A DNA stretch of 64,000 nucleotides from Dietzia natronolimnaea (GTDB lineage: Bacteria; Actinomycetota; Actinomycetes; Mycobacteriales; Mycobacteriaceae). A program made the translations under genes and the position numbers. Location of the stretch: NCBI RefSeq assembly GCF_039525805.1, contig NZ_BAAAHZ010000006.1; one strand, 5' to 3'. Every line of letters starts with the position of its first letter. The first letter of the stretch is position 1. Below the pieces are notes generated by a model. It saw nothing but the letters and a program-made list of their open reading frames with translations. It did not search any database and was not told where the DNA came from. Positions 8,960 through 17,952 of the stretch are shown here, piece by piece.

Positions 8960-9757
8960 TCAGGAGAATTCGGGGCGTCTCTTCTCGAGGATCGAGGCGA
9001 CCCCTTCGGCGAAGTCGTCGGACACCAGGAGCTCGCACTGTCCCTCGTGCTCGCGGGCCAGCGCGGCGTCCAGCTCGGCGAGTGTGGCCCCGGTGACCGA
9101 CTTCTTGGTGAGTTCCAGGGCGCGGCGGGGGCCGCGGGCCAGCCGGCGGGCGAGCTTGGCGGCGGCGGGGCGCAGGTCCGCGGCGGGCAGGACGTCGAGC
9201 GCCAGACCCACCTGCTGGGCCTCCGCTGCCGCCACGGCGTCCCCGCGCAGCAGCATCCGGGAGGCGACCGAGCGGCCGACCGCCGCGGGAAGGAGCACGC
9301 TGGCCCCGCCGTCCGGCATGAGGCCGATGTTGGTGAACGCGAACAGCAGGTACGCGTCGTCGGACATGAGAACGAGGTCGGAGGCCAGCGCCAGCGAGAC
9401 GCCCACCCCCGCCGCCGGACCGTTGACCGCGGCGATCACCGGGACCGGGGCGGTCAGCACCGCCCGCACCAGCTCGGCGGCGCTGGTCATGGTGGCCTCG
9501 GGGCTGGGCGCCTCGTCCGTCCCGGCCCCGTCCCGGATGGCCTGCAGGTCCGCCCCGGTGGTGAACGCCCCGCCCTCGCCGGCGAGCACGATGACCCTGG
9601 TGTCGGGGTCCAGGCTCTGCTCGGAGATGATCTCCACCAGTGCGCTCACCGTCGGGTGGTCGAGCGCGTTCATCCGGTCGGGTCGGTTGATGCTGATAGT
9701 CGCGACACCCAGGTCGTCGCGGTCGACCATGACCGCGTCCCGGCCCGTGGGGGTCAT
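8960..9757 (-). CDS. Enoyl-CoA hydratase/isomerase family protein
   Basis: A 265-aa crotonase-fold protein. The oxyanion-hole segments are visible (GGAFTTGADLQAI and NGPAAGVGVSLALASD), and the second active-site segment reads NIGLMPDGGAS. The canonical first catalytic Glu position (after GGG in classical hydratases) is occupied by a hydrophobic/Ser context and the second by Asp, so it may be an isomerase or another crotonase rather than a standard hydratase. The ATG 9757 overlaps the stop of the upstream nitronate monooxygenase-like gene (ATGA). Its location between fadB and fadD suggests an auxiliary step needed for a branched or unsaturated acyl-CoA. Confidence 0.85.
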   Translation of the reverse strand: MTPTGRDAVMVDRDDLGVATISINRPDRMNALDHPTVSALVEIISEQSLDPDTRVIVLAGEGGAFTTGADLQAIRDGAGTDEAPSPEATMTSAAELVRAVLTAPVPVIAAVNGPAAGVGVSLALASDLVLMSDDAYLLFAFTNIGLMPDGGASVLLPAAVGRSVASRMLLRGDAVAAAEAQQVGLALDVLPAADLRPAAAKLARRLARGPRRALELTKKSVTGATLAELDAALAREHEGQCELLVSDDFAEGVASILEKRRPEFS

Positions 9758-10743
9758 CGGACCGTCTCCGCGGCGGCGACCATGCCGGCCAGCCGGTCGG
9801 TGATGATCGACTCGGCCTCGGCCATCATGCGGTCGACCAGCTCGGCCGCGGTGGGCACGTCGTCGATCAGGCCCTGGCACTGACCCGCCGACCAGATGCC
9901 GGCGTCCAGGTCGCCGTCCTCGAAGACCTTGCGGCCCCGGGCCCCGGCGACGAGGTGCTGGATGTCGGAGAACTCCACGCCCTCGGCCTCCCTGGCCACC
10001 ACTTCCGCCGAGACGGCGTTCGCCGCGACCCGCGCGGTGTTGTGCAGCGTGCGGAAGATGAGCGTGGTGTCGAGCTCGGAGTTGGCGACGATCTGCTGCT
10101 TGACCTGGTCCGCGACCGGCGATTCGGCCGTGCACATGAACCGCGTCCCCATGTTGGCGCCGTCGGCCCCCAGGGCCAGTGCGGCCACGAGGCCGCGGGC
10201 GTCGGCGATGCCTCCGGACGCCAGCATCGGGATGGTCAGCCGGGCCGCCGCGGCGGGGATGAGCACCAGACCGGGGACGTCGTCCTCACCGGGATGTCCG
10301 GCGCACTCGAAGCCGTCGATCGACACGGCGTCCACGCCGAGCTTCTCCGCCTTGAGTGCGTGCCGCACGGAGGTGCACTTGTGGATGACCTTGACGCCGG
10401 CGGCGTGGAAGACAGGGAGATGGTCTTTGGGGTTGGACCCGGCGGTCTCGACGATCTTCACGCCCGACTCGACGATCGCCTGGCGGTACTCCGCGTACGG
10501 GGGCGGCGTGATCGACGGGAGGATCGTGAGGTTGACCCCGAAGGGCTGGTCGGTCATCTCCCGGCACCGGGCGATCTCGCGGACCAGGTCCTCGGGCGTC
10601 GGCTGGGTGAGCCCGGTGATGATGCCCAGCGCCCCCGCCTCGGACACGGCGGCCGCGAGTTCGGCGCGGCCGACCCACATCATGCCGCCCTGGACGATCG
10701 GATGACGGACGCCGAACTCCTCGGTGAAGCGGGTACGGATCAC
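9754..10743 (-). CDS. Nitronate monooxygenase-family flavoprotein
   Basis: A 329-aa FMN-dependent TIM-barrel protein of the nitronate monooxygenase / 2-nitropropane dioxygenase family. Family segments visible: PIVQGGMMWVG near the N-terminus, IDGFECAGHPGE (the GHPG region with the usual catalytic-site histidine) near residue 150, and LASGGIADARG plus GADGANMGTRF for FMN phosphate binding. The GTG start at 10743 has a strong AGGAGG sequence and overlaps the fadB stop (GTGA). True substrates of such proteins in beta-oxidation operons are mostly unknown; some relatives act as enoyl reductases. Family assignment is firm, reaction is not. Confidence 0.88.
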   Translation of the reverse strand: MIRTRFTEEFGVRHPIVQGGMMWVGRAELAAAVSEAGALGIITGLTQPTPEDLVREIARCREMTDQPFGVNLTILPSITPPPYAEYRQAIVESGVKIVETAGSNPKDHLPVFHAAGVKVIHKCTSVRHALKAEKLGVDAVSIDGFECAGHPGEDDVPGLVLIPAAAARLTIPMLASGGIADARGLVAALALGADGANMGTRFMCTAESPVADQVKQQIVANSELDTTLIFRTLHNTARVAANAVSAEVVAREAEGVEFSDIQHLVAGARGRKVFEDGDLDAGIWSAGQCQGLIDDVPTAAELVDRMMAEAESIITDRLAGMVAAAETVR

Positions 10744-12950
10744 GGCTGGACCTCCTCGTAGGTGCCGCCGGAGGCGGCCTTGGACCGCAGGGACTCCGGC
10801 GGGGTGAAACGGTCCCCGTAGCGCTCGGCGAGCTCCTCGGCGCGGGCGACGAAGCCGGGCAGGCCGCCCGGGTACTGGTCCATGTAGCGGGCGACGCCGC
10901 CGGTCCAGCCCGGGAAGCCGATGCCCAGGATCGAGCCGACGTTGGCGTCGGTGGTGGTCTCCAGCACGCCCTCGTCGAGGCACTTGACGGTCTCGATCGC
11001 CTCGGCGAACAGCATCCGGTCGATCGCGTCCTGCAGCGGGATCTCGGTGGCGGGGCCGAAAGCCTCCGCCAGTCCCGGCCAGAGTCCGGCGCGCTTGCCG
11101 TCGGTGTACTCGTAGAAGCCGGCGCCGGTGGAGCGGCCCTTGCGGTCGTACTCGTCGATCATCGTGTCGAGTACGGCGTTGCCCGGGTGGTCGGGCAGCG
11201 GCCGGCCCTCTGCCTCGGCCGCCTGGCGGGTCTCGTCACGGATCTTGCGGGGCAGGGTCAACGTGAGTTCGTCCATCAGCGCGAGCACCGGCGCCGGGTA
11301 GCCGGCCTGCGAGGAGGCCTGTTCGACGGTGGGCGCGGGGACGCCCTCGGCGAGCAGCGCCATGCCCTCACTGGTGAAGGTCCCGATGACCCTCGAGGTG
11401 AAGAACCCGCGGGAGTCGTTGACGACGATGGGGGTCTTGCCGATCTGCGCGACCAGGGCCAGGGCGCGCCCGAGGGCGTCCTCCGAGGTCTCGGCGCCCT
11501 TGATGATCTCGACCAGCGGCATCTTGTCGACGGGCGAGAAGAAGTGCAGGCCGATGAAGTCGGCCGGCCGGTCGACGCCGCCCGCGAGCATGGTGATGGG
11601 AAGGGTCGAGGTGTTGGAGCACAGCAGCGCGTCCGGGGCGATGTGCGGCGCGATCTCCGCGAACACCGTCTCTTTGACCTTCGGGTCCTCGAACACGGCC
11701 TCGATGACGGCCTGCGCACCGGAGGCGGCCGCGGCGTCGGTGGTGGGGGTGATGCGCGCCAGGAGCGCCTCGCCCTTCGCCTGGGCGGCGTCCCGGGCCT
11801 CGCCCTCGGCGGCGCGGGCGACGGTCTTGGCGACGAGCTTCTCCGAATAGCCCTTGCCCCGCTCGGCGGCCGACTGGTCGATGTCCTTGAGGACGACCTC
11901 CATACCGGCCTTGGCGCACACGTAGGCGATCGCCGCGCCCATCATCCCGGCACCCAGGACCACGACCTTGGTGATCGGTTCGCGGTCAGCCGACCCGTAC
12001 GCCTTCGCGAGGCCGTTGGCCTTCTGCAGGTCGAAGAAGAACGCGCGGATCATGTTCTTGGCGGTCTGTCCGGTGGCGAGTCCGGCGAAGTAGCGGGCCT
12101 CGATCGCCTGGGCGGCGGCGAAGTCCACCCCGGCGCCCTCCACGGCCGCGGCCATGATCGCGACGGGGGCCGGGTACGGGGCGCCCTTGAGTTGCTTGCG
12201 CAACATCGCGGGGAACGCGGGGAGGGTGGCGCCGAGCGCCGGGCTCGACGGCGTGCCCCCGGGCATGCGGTAGCCCTTGCGGTCCCACGGCTGGGTCGCC
12301 GCCTCGGGATCGTCGGCGTTGGCGGCGATCCACGCCTTCGCCGCGGGCACCAGGTCGTCGGGGCCGGCCACCAGCTCGTCGACGAGCCCGAGCTCGTGGG
12401 CCCTGCCCGGACGCAGGCGCCTGCCCTCGAGCAGCACCTCCGTCAGGGCCGTGGCCACACCGAGCATGCGCACGGTGCGGACGATCCCGCCGCCACCGGG
12501 CAGCAGACCGAGGCTCACCTCGGGTAGGCCCAGCTGGATCGCGGGCGAGTCCACCACGATCCGGTGGTGGGTGGCCAGCGCGATCTCGAGACCACCGCCG
12601 AGCGCGGCACCCGCGATGGCGGCCACGACGGGCTTACCCAGGGTCTCCAGTCGCCGCAGTGGCGCCTTGGCCCGCTCGACGGTGGCCACGGCCAGGTCCG
12701 CCCCGTCAGCGGGGATCGACAGGATGTCGCCCAGGTCGCCGCCGGCGAAGAAGGTCTTCTTGGCGGAGGTCAGGATCACGCCGGTGATCTCGTCGACCTC
12801 GGAGGCGAGCCTGTCGACGGCCGCCTCCATGGACGCCAGGTAGTCGGCGTTCATGGTGTTGGCGCTCTGGCCCGGATCGTCCATGGTCAGGACGACGACG
12901 CCGTCGGCGTCGCGCTCGTAGGTGATGGTGTTGGTGAATTCACTGCTCAT
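10740..12950 (-). CDS. fadB: Beta-oxidation trifunctional alpha subunit: enoyl-CoA hydratase / 3-hydroxyacyl-CoA dehydrogenase
   Basis: A 736-aa fusion with a crotonase domain (about residues 1-190; active-site glutamates E122 in GGGLEIA and E144 in GLPEVSLG) and an NAD-dependent 3-hydroxyacyl-CoA dehydrogenase (Rossmann motif GAGMMG at 333-338; catalytic-type His 469 in GLHFFSPV; C-terminal domains to the end). It performs hydration and the second oxidation of beta-oxidation and should pair with FadA next door. The start was set at ATG 12950 (MSSEFTN); a TTG at 12974 would add eight residues. The gene follows fadA after 42 bp. The organisation and sequence resemble mycobacterial FadB. Confidence 0.94.
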   Translation of the reverse strand: MSSEFTNTITYERDADGVVVLTMDDPGQSANTMNADYLASMEAAVDRLASEVDEITGVILTSAKKTFFAGGDLGDILSIPADGADLAVATVERAKAPLRRLETLGKPVVAAIAGAALGGGLEIALATHHRIVVDSPAIQLGLPEVSLGLLPGGGGIVRTVRMLGVATALTEVLLEGRRLRPGRAHELGLVDELVAGPDDLVPAAKAWIAANADDPEAATQPWDRKGYRMPGGTPSSPALGATLPAFPAMLRKQLKGAPYPAPVAIMAAAVEGAGVDFAAAQAIEARYFAGLATGQTAKNMIRAFFFDLQKANGLAKAYGSADREPITKVVVLGAGMMGAAIAYVCAKAGMEVVLKDIDQSAAERGKGYSEKLVAKTVARAAEGEARDAAQAKGEALLARITPTTDAAAASGAQAVIEAVFEDPKVKETVFAEIAPHIAPDALLCSNTSTLPITMLAGGVDRPADFIGLHFFSPVDKMPLVEIIKGAETSEDALGRALALVAQIGKTPIVVNDSRGFFTSRVIGTFTSEGMALLAEGVPAPTVEQASSQAGYPAPVLALMDELTLTLPRKIRDETRQAAEAEGRPLPDHPGNAVLDTMIDEYDRKGRSTGAGFYEYTDGKRAGLWPGLAEAFGPATEIPLQDAIDRMLFAEAIETVKCLDEGVLETTTDANVGSILGIGFPGWTGGVARYMDQYPGGLPGFVARAEELAERYGDRFTPPESLRSKAASGGTYEEVQP

Positions 12951-12992
12951 TGGGGGTTTTCTCGTCCTTGTCAAGGCTGGCGGCCGGGTCGT

Positions 12993-14210
12993 CTACAGGC
13001 GTTCGATGATGGTGGCGATGCCCATGCCGGCACCCACGCACAGGGTCGCGAGGGCGTAGCGGGCGTCGCGGCGTTCCAGCTCGTCCAGGGCGGTGCCGAG
13101 GATCATCGCGCCGGTCGCGCCGAGGGGGTGCCCCATGGCGATCGCGCCGCCGTTGACGTTGATCTTCTCCATGGGGACCTCTAGGTCCTTGGCGAATTTC
13201 ATCGGCACGGCGGCGAACGCCTCGTTGACCTCGAACAGGTCGATGTCGTCGATCGTCAGGCCGGCTTTGGCGAGGGCCTTGCGGGCGGCCGGGGTGGGGC
13301 CGGTGAGCATGATCGTGGGCTCCGAACCGATGACGGCGGCCGAGACGATCCTGGCGCGCGGCGCGAGGCCGTTGCGCTCGCCGGCCTCGGCGTTGCCGAT
13401 GAGCATCGCGGTGGCACCGTCGACGATCCCGGAGGAGTTCCCGGCGTGATGGACGTGGTCGATGCGCTCGACCGAGTGGTACTTCTGCAGCGCCACGGCG
13501 TCGAAACCGGCCTGCTCACCGAGGGCGGCGAACGACGGCCGGAGTGACGCGAGATCGTCGGCGGTGGTGCCCCGCCGGATGTGCTCGTCATGGTCGAGCA
13601 CGACCAGACCGGCGGAGTCGACCACCGGGATGACCGAGCCCGCGAAGCGGCCCTCGTCCCAGGCGGCGGAGGCGAGCTCCTGCGACCGCGCGGCGAACTC
13701 GTCGACGTCCCCGCGGGAGAAGCCCTCCATCGTGGCGATGAGGTCCGCGCCGATGCCCTGGGGAACGAACGAGGTGGAGTAGTTGACCCGGGGGTTCTGC
13801 GCCCAGGCGCCGCCGTCGGAGCCCATCGGGACCCGCGACATCGACTCCACGCCACCGGCGACGACGAGGTCCTCCCACCCCGCGCGGACCTTCTGCGCGG
13901 CCAGGTTGACGGCCTCGAGCCCGGAGGCACAGAAGCGGTTCTGCTGCACCCCGGCCACCGTCTCGGGCAGTCCGGCGGCGAGGGCCGCGATGCGGGGCAA
14001 CACCGCGCCCTGCTCACCGACCGGACCGACGATGCCCATGACGACGTCCTCGATCTGTGCGGGATCGAGACTGCTGTTGCGCTCGACCAGCGAACGCAGC
14101 ACGCCGACGGCGAGGTCGATCGGGGCGACGCTGTACAGGGAACCGCTGGACTTGCCCTTACCGCGTGGCGTGCGCACCGCGTCGTAGATGTAGGCCTCGG
14201 GCACTGACAT
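12993..14210 (-). CDS. fadA: Acetyl-CoA acyltransferase (thiolase), beta-oxidation
   Basis: A 405-aa type-I thiolase. The acyl-accepting cysteine is C94 (NRFCASGLEA), the catalytic His is H361 in GHPLGATGA and the second Cys is C391 in CVGAGMG; NVNGGAIAMGHP is intact. It performs the final thiolytic cleavage of beta-oxidation and is expected to form a complex with FadB. ATG 14210 follows GGAAGGGA at a plausible distance. It is the first gene of the long operon that ends in mce genes, preceded by the promoter and operator described at 14279-14333. Closely resembles the FadA of mycobacteria. Confidence 0.95.
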   Translation of the reverse strand: MSVPEAYIYDAVRTPRGKGKSSGSLYSVAPIDLAVGVLRSLVERNSSLDPAQIEDVVMGIVGPVGEQGAVLPRIAALAAGLPETVAGVQQNRFCASGLEAVNLAAQKVRAGWEDLVVAGGVESMSRVPMGSDGGAWAQNPRVNYSTSFVPQGIGADLIATMEGFSRGDVDEFAARSQELASAAWDEGRFAGSVIPVVDSAGLVVLDHDEHIRRGTTADDLASLRPSFAALGEQAGFDAVALQKYHSVERIDHVHHAGNSSGIVDGATAMLIGNAEAGERNGLAPRARIVSAAVIGSEPTIMLTGPTPAARKALAKAGLTIDDIDLFEVNEAFAAVPMKFAKDLEVPMEKINVNGGAIAMGHPLGATGAMILGTALDELERRDARYALATLCVGAGMGIATIIERL

Positions 14211-14278
14211 GGATGGGTTGTCCCTTCCGTCCCGAGCCGGTCTGCGACGACGCACTCAAGACACTCACATGGATTCGA

Positions 14279-14294
14279 TCACATATATCTGTGA
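14279..14294. promoter_or_regulatory. Palindromic operator TCACA-N6-TGTGA at the fadA transcription start
   Basis: TCACATATATCTGTGA is an inverted repeat with 5-bp arms and a 6-bp AT-rich centre. It lies just downstream of the predicted -10 of the fadA promoter, where a bound repressor would block initiation. The divergently encoded double-TetR protein begins 79 bp away and is the obvious candidate ligand. The left part, GATCACATATAT, recurs at 19470-19481, and a further GATCACA half site is at 14334-14340. Confidence 0.6.
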
Positions 14295-14304
14295 ATTCGG
14301 GTTT

Positions 14305-14333
14305 ACTATGGCCACTGTATCCGCTGTTGTCAA
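14305..14333 (-). promoter_or_regulatory. Sigma70/SigA-type promoter of the fadA-fadB-...-mce operon
   Basis: Reading the minus strand, TTGACA (14333-14328) matches the -35 consensus exactly. After exactly 17 bp comes CATAGT (14310-14305), a four-of-six match to TATAAT. Transcription would begin near 14298, leaving a leader of roughly 88 nt before the fadA ATG. Confidence 0.7.
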
Positions 14334-14372
14334 GATCACACCCCGATCCGCCCTCACGAGATCCGAGAGGTC

Positions 14373-15593
14373 ATGACGTCGTCACCACCACTGCCCACGA
14401 GGTTCCCGGACGCCCCTCCGCCGGGGTCCCGACGTGCGGAGATCGCGCTGGCCGCGGCCGAGGAGTTCACGCGACGCGGATACCACGCGACCCGTGTGGA
14501 GCACATCGCGGATCGACTCGCGGTGACCCCCGGTGCGCTGTACCGGTACGTCCCGGGCAAGTACGCGATGTTCCGAGACGCGGTCGCCACGCTCGTCGGG
14601 GAACTCGACGCCGCCACGTCCGGTTCCGATGACCTCGACCACCTGGTCGCCTCGGTCACCCGGGCGACACTGACCCACCGCTCCCGCGCCGCGCTGTACC
14701 GCTGGCAGATCCGGTATCTCACGCCGGAGGACCGGGCGGCGGTCGTGGCGGCCGACATCCGGATCCGCCAGCGATTCTCCGACGCGATCCGCGGACACGG
14801 CGCTGTCGCCCGGACCGGGACCCGGGGCGCGGCCGGCGCCATCCTCGCCTGCATCGCCTCGCTCGGCCATCACCGCATCGAGGTCACCGAAGCGGGCGCG
14901 GTGGCGCTGATGCAGTCGATCGCGGCGGACCTGGCCGGATCCACCCCGGGCGTCAGGTCGACGCCGACTCCGCGAGCGGAGCACCCGCCCGCGCCCGGGC
15001 CCACGGCACCGGGCCGGCTCCGTGGCGGGGCCGCCACCCGGGAGGGCGCGATCACCGCCGCGATAGCCCGGTTCCACTCCTCCGGCTACGACGAGGTGAC
15101 GATGGAGGCGATCGGCGCCGACGTGGGCGTCGCCGCGTCGGCGTTGTACCGGCACTTCCCCGGTAAATCCGCCTTGCTCACCGCAGCCGTCGACCGGACC
15201 GCGACCCTGGTCTCCGACCTACTCGACCGCCACGCCGCCCTGCACGGCTCCGGGGACGACCCCGCCCGGGCACTCGTCGATCTGCTCGACCAGTACGTCT
15301 CCATCTCCTTCTCCCACGGACCCGAGCTCATGCTCTACCACTCGGAACTCGGCACCCTCGACCCCGACGACAGGCGGCGGATCCGCCGGTCCCAGCTGCG
15401 CCAGCTCGAGCGCTGGGCCGGGCTGGTCCGCGAGGCGGCGCCTGCGGGATCCGCCGTCGACGACGCGACGGCCCGGATCCGGGTCCACGCCGCCCTCGCC
15501 GTGGTGCTGGACGGCGGGCAGGGCTCGGGCTTCCACCCCTCGGCCACCGCCCGACTCGGCGAACTGGCGCGGCTCACCCTGCTGTCCCGCTGA
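14373..15593 (+). CDS. Transcriptional regulator with two tandem TetR DNA-binding domains
   Basis: A 406-aa protein with two separate TetR-type helix-turn-helix domains: residues about 22-67 (recognition region GALYRYVPGKYAMF) and about 224-270 (ASALYRHFPGKSALL). Each is followed by a helical region, so it looks like two TetR proteins fused head to tail by a Pro-rich linker (about 195-220). An ordinary TetR protein is about 200 aa. GAGAGG lies just before ATG 14373. It is divergent from fadA and convergent with the MpaB/aldehyde dehydrogenase operon, both of which carry similar motifs in their control regions. Likely a repressor responding to an acyl-CoA or lipid ligand; that is inference. 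Confidence 0.85.
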   Translation: MTSSPPLPTRFPDAPPPGSRRAEIALAAAEEFTRRGYHATRVEHIADRLAVTPGALYRYVPGKYAMFRDAVATLVGELDAATSGSDDLDHLVASVTRATLTHRSRAALYRWQIRYLTPEDRAAVVAADIRIRQRFSDAIRGHGAVARTGTRGAAGAILACIASLGHHRIEVTEAGAVALMQSIAADLAGSTPGVRSTPTPRAEHPPAPGPTAPGRLRGGAATREGAITAAIARFHSSGYDEVTMEAIGADVGVAASALYRHFPGKSALLTAAVDRTATLVSDLLDRHAALHGSGDDPARALVDLLDQYVSISFSHGPELMLYHSELGTLDPDDRRRIRRSQLRQLERWAGLVREAAPAGSAVDDATARIRVHAALAVVLDGGQGSGFHPSATARLGELARLTLLSR

Positions 15594-15594
15594 C

Positions 15595-15629
15595 GGCCGC
15601 GGCCCCCGTCACCCGGGGCCGGCCGCACT
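15595..15629. terminator. Possible bidirectional hairpin between convergent genes
   Basis: The 40-bp gap between the TetR gene and the convergent MpaB gene holds GGCCGCGGCCCC and, seven or so bases later, GGGGCCGGCC. These can pair imperfectly into a very GC-rich stem. There is no T tract. Weak evidence. Confidence 0.35.
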
Positions 15630-15633
15630 CGCC

Positions 15634-16851
15634 TCAGGCCAGCGGGGCGACCGTCCCCCGGGAGTAGCGGGTGATCTGCCGACGGATGCGCCGGTAGCCG
15701 CGGGCCTCGAGTGCGGTACGCAGCCTCGGGCTCACCGCGGCCGCCCCGTGGGTCACGAGGTTGGCCGGGAACACCAGGGCCGGATACCACGGCAACGCGG
15801 GCCGCCGGCCCAACTCGCGCATCCCGGCGACGCCGTTGAGGTAGGTCGCGAGGCTGCGGTGTCTGGCCACGTCCAGGCGGCGGCGCACCGGGGCGAAGCG
15901 GGGGAAATCGGACAGTCCGTAGGACTCCAGCAGCGCCTCGGCGAGTACCGCCGAGTTGGCGTCGGGCGGCGGCGAGGTGCGCAGGAAGTGGTACATGTCC
16001 CGCAGGCCTCGACGCGGTCGGTCGTGGAGGAAGTCGGGGTCCACGCCCATCACGTGGCCGATCCAGCGCCACAGGTGCATGACGGCCCGCCCGTCGGCGC
16101 GTGAGTGCGGGATGCCCAGCACGAGGGTGCCCAACAGGAACGTCGCGGAGAACAGGCCGTTGGTGGCTGCCATGTCCGCCTGGTTGATGGGCAGCCCCTT
16201 GGCCGAGGTGTCCCACCCCTTCGCGAGCATCGCGCGGTTGACCCGGGCGTGCATGAGCCGCACGTGCACGGTCATCTCCCAGCCGGCACTCCCCGGGCGC
16301 CAGCCGTCAGGTGCCGCGACCGCGTGCCACCAGGCCATGGTCTCCGCGACCCGCGTGGCGGTTCCCTCCCCGGTCAGGCGACCGGTCGAGGTGAGCACCT
16401 CGGTCGTGGCCGCCGGCCGGTAGCCGCCGAGGAGGGCGAGATCACCGAGCACATCCTGTCCGGTCAGCCCGGCGCGGAGGCAGACCCGGGCACCGTGGTC
16501 GGCGAGGTCGGGATCCAGCCAGTCGGGGATCTCGGTGACGGCACCGACGAAGTCGCCCACCTCGGCCGGCTCCCCCGGGAGCGAGGACTCACCGGCCACC
16601 GCCGCCCTCAGCGCCTCGCGCACCCGCGCCATGGAGGTCTCACCCCTGTCGATCGCCTCCAGGACCGCGTCGGCACGCGGGTCACCGGACATCAACGCCT
16701 CGGAGATCCGCGCGCGATCGGCGGGCGTGGGGCCCGAGCGCACGTCGGCGAACGGCCGCAGCAGGCGTGCCGCCCGGCGCCCCCACCGCTCGTCCGCGGC
16801 GAAGCGGGCCGGAGCCCCGGGGGGCCTCGGCGGAGCGGAGGCGGTGGTCAT
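15634..16851 (-). CDS. Oxygenase MpaB-family protein (DUF2236), Lcp-like
   Basis: A 405-aa protein of the MpaB / rubber-oxygenase (DUF2236) fold, the heme-b family that includes latex clearing protein and fungal MpaB, which oxidatively cleave isoprenoid double bonds. Family landmarks: TSTGRLT followed by an RVAET helix near 155-172, then VRLMHARVNR with His 201 in the position of the family heme-ligand histidine, KGLPINQADMAAT near 218-230 and WRWIGHVMGV near 270. No Tat or Sec signal peptide is visible, unlike secreted Lcp, so it is probably cytoplasmic or membrane-associated. ATG 16851 overlaps the stop of the second MpaB gene (ATGA). Last gene of the aldehyde dehydrogenase operon. Confidence 0.82.
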   Translation of the reverse strand: MTTASAPPRPPGAPARFAADERWGRRAARLLRPFADVRSGPTPADRARISEALMSGDPRADAVLEAIDRGETSMARVREALRAAVAGESSLPGEPAEVGDFVGAVTEIPDWLDPDLADHGARVCLRAGLTGQDVLGDLALLGGYRPAATTEVLTSTGRLTGEGTATRVAETMAWWHAVAAPDGWRPGSAGWEMTVHVRLMHARVNRAMLAKGWDTSAKGLPINQADMAATNGLFSATFLLGTLVLGIPHSRADGRAVMHLWRWIGHVMGVDPDFLHDRPRRGLRDMYHFLRTSPPPDANSAVLAEALLESYGLSDFPRFAPVRRRLDVARHRSLATYLNGVAGMRELGRRPALPWYPALVFPANLVTHGAAAVSPRLRTALEARGYRRIRRQITRYSRGTVAPLA

Positions 16852-17945
16852 GCGCGGTCCTCTCCCCGTCCCTCCCCGCCGCCGTGCATCACCGGGCAGC
16901 CCTCGATCCGGTCCCGCGGCTGGATGGGGCAGGCCCCCAGGTCGGCGGGCCGGTAGCCGTTCGGATACCCGGGGTAGGTCCGGTTCTCGGTCGCGCTCGA
17001 CCCCAGCGCCCGTCGACGCACCGGGAGCCACCGGACCACCGCGGACCGGGCCCGCAGCGCGGCGTACGCGGCCCTGCGTCGTCCCGGCGGCTGCCACGGG
17101 AAGCCGAAGGCCCGGGTCATGTCGTCGTCCACCAGCGACAGGACCACCTTGCGGACCGCGGGGCGGACCGCCTCCGGATACCAGGAACACATGAGATCGA
17201 GCGTGTACGTGCCGATGAGCTCGTTGTTCCGGTCGTAGCGGAAGGTGCGGGCCTCGTAGTCGTCACGCCACCGGCGGAACTCCCCGATGTCCTCCGGGAT
17301 GTCGGCGATCTTCATCCGCTGCCCCACCCCGCGGTAGAAGTGGAACGCGGCCAGTCGCTCGTGGGGGTGCAGGCGCCGCCACCCGATCGCGTCGATCCAC
17401 TCCAGCGGCTCGTAGATGAACGTCGACAGCACGTACAGCATGTCGTCATTCGTGATCTCGTACCGCGCGTGCTGGCGGTTGATCACCCGCAGCGCCTCCT
17501 TGCCGCGCGGCGAGTCGTACCCGTGCTCGACCAGCTCCACCATCAGCAACGCGGTGTCGTCGTACCGCTTCTGGGGGTTGTCGCGGAACTGGCCGGCCTG
17601 CTCCAGGACCGCCGACACCGAGGGCACACAGTACGTGCGGTACAGGGCCAGCTCGAGTGCCCGCTGGTAGTCCCAGGGGAACTCGTAGGAGGAGGTGATG
17701 CGGTGGATCTCCGCCGCGTCGGCGACCGGGTCGAGGGACGCGATGAGATCCCGCCAGTACCAGCGGCCCGGCTTGAGCGGCGGCGACGCCGTGAGCGGGT
17801 GCTCGACGGCGGCGTCGGCCACCAGCTCGGACGGGATCGGTCCGAACACCCCGGGCAGGGTGCGCCGTCCCGCGTCCGCGGAGCTCGTCGTCGTCGTGTC
17901 CCGGAGTTCCTCCGGCGTCGTTCTGTTCGAGGCGGTGGCGGTCAT
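16848..17945 (-). CDS. Second oxygenase MpaB-family protein (DUF2236)
   Basis: A 365-aa protein of the same MpaB/DUF2236 superfamily but strongly diverged from its neighbour. Characteristic parts are NDDMLYVLSTFIYEPLEWI (about residues 160-180), GWRRLHPHERLAAFHFYRGVG with possible heme-site histidines, and KIADIPEDIGEFRRW. The N-terminal 30 residues are Thr/Ser-rich and there is no signal peptide. The C-terminus carries several prolines and two cysteines. It lies 7 bp after the aldehyde dehydrogenase gene and overlaps the next MpaB gene by ATGA, so the two oxygenases are almost certainly made together, perhaps as partners acting on one substrate. Substrate unknown. Confidence 0.78.
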   Translation of the reverse strand: MTATASNRTTPEELRDTTTTSSADAGRRTLPGVFGPIPSELVADAAVEHPLTASPPLKPGRWYWRDLIASLDPVADAAEIHRITSSYEFPWDYQRALELALYRTYCVPSVSAVLEQAGQFRDNPQKRYDDTALLMVELVEHGYDSPRGKEALRVINRQHARYEITNDDMLYVLSTFIYEPLEWIDAIGWRRLHPHERLAAFHFYRGVGQRMKIADIPEDIGEFRRWRDDYEARTFRYDRNNELIGTYTLDLMCSWYPEAVRPAVRKVVLSLVDDDMTRAFGFPWQPPGRRRAAYAALRARSAVVRWLPVRRRALGSSATENRTYPGYPNGYRPADLGACPIQPRDRIEGCPVMHGGGEGRGEDRA

Positions 17946-17952
17946 CGGGAGA

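Noticed and set aside
14279..14294. CRP/GlxR site at the fadA promoter
   Set aside because: The arms are in the order TCACA...TGTGA, the reverse of the CRP motif TGTGA...TCACA, and the position after the -10 suits a repressor.
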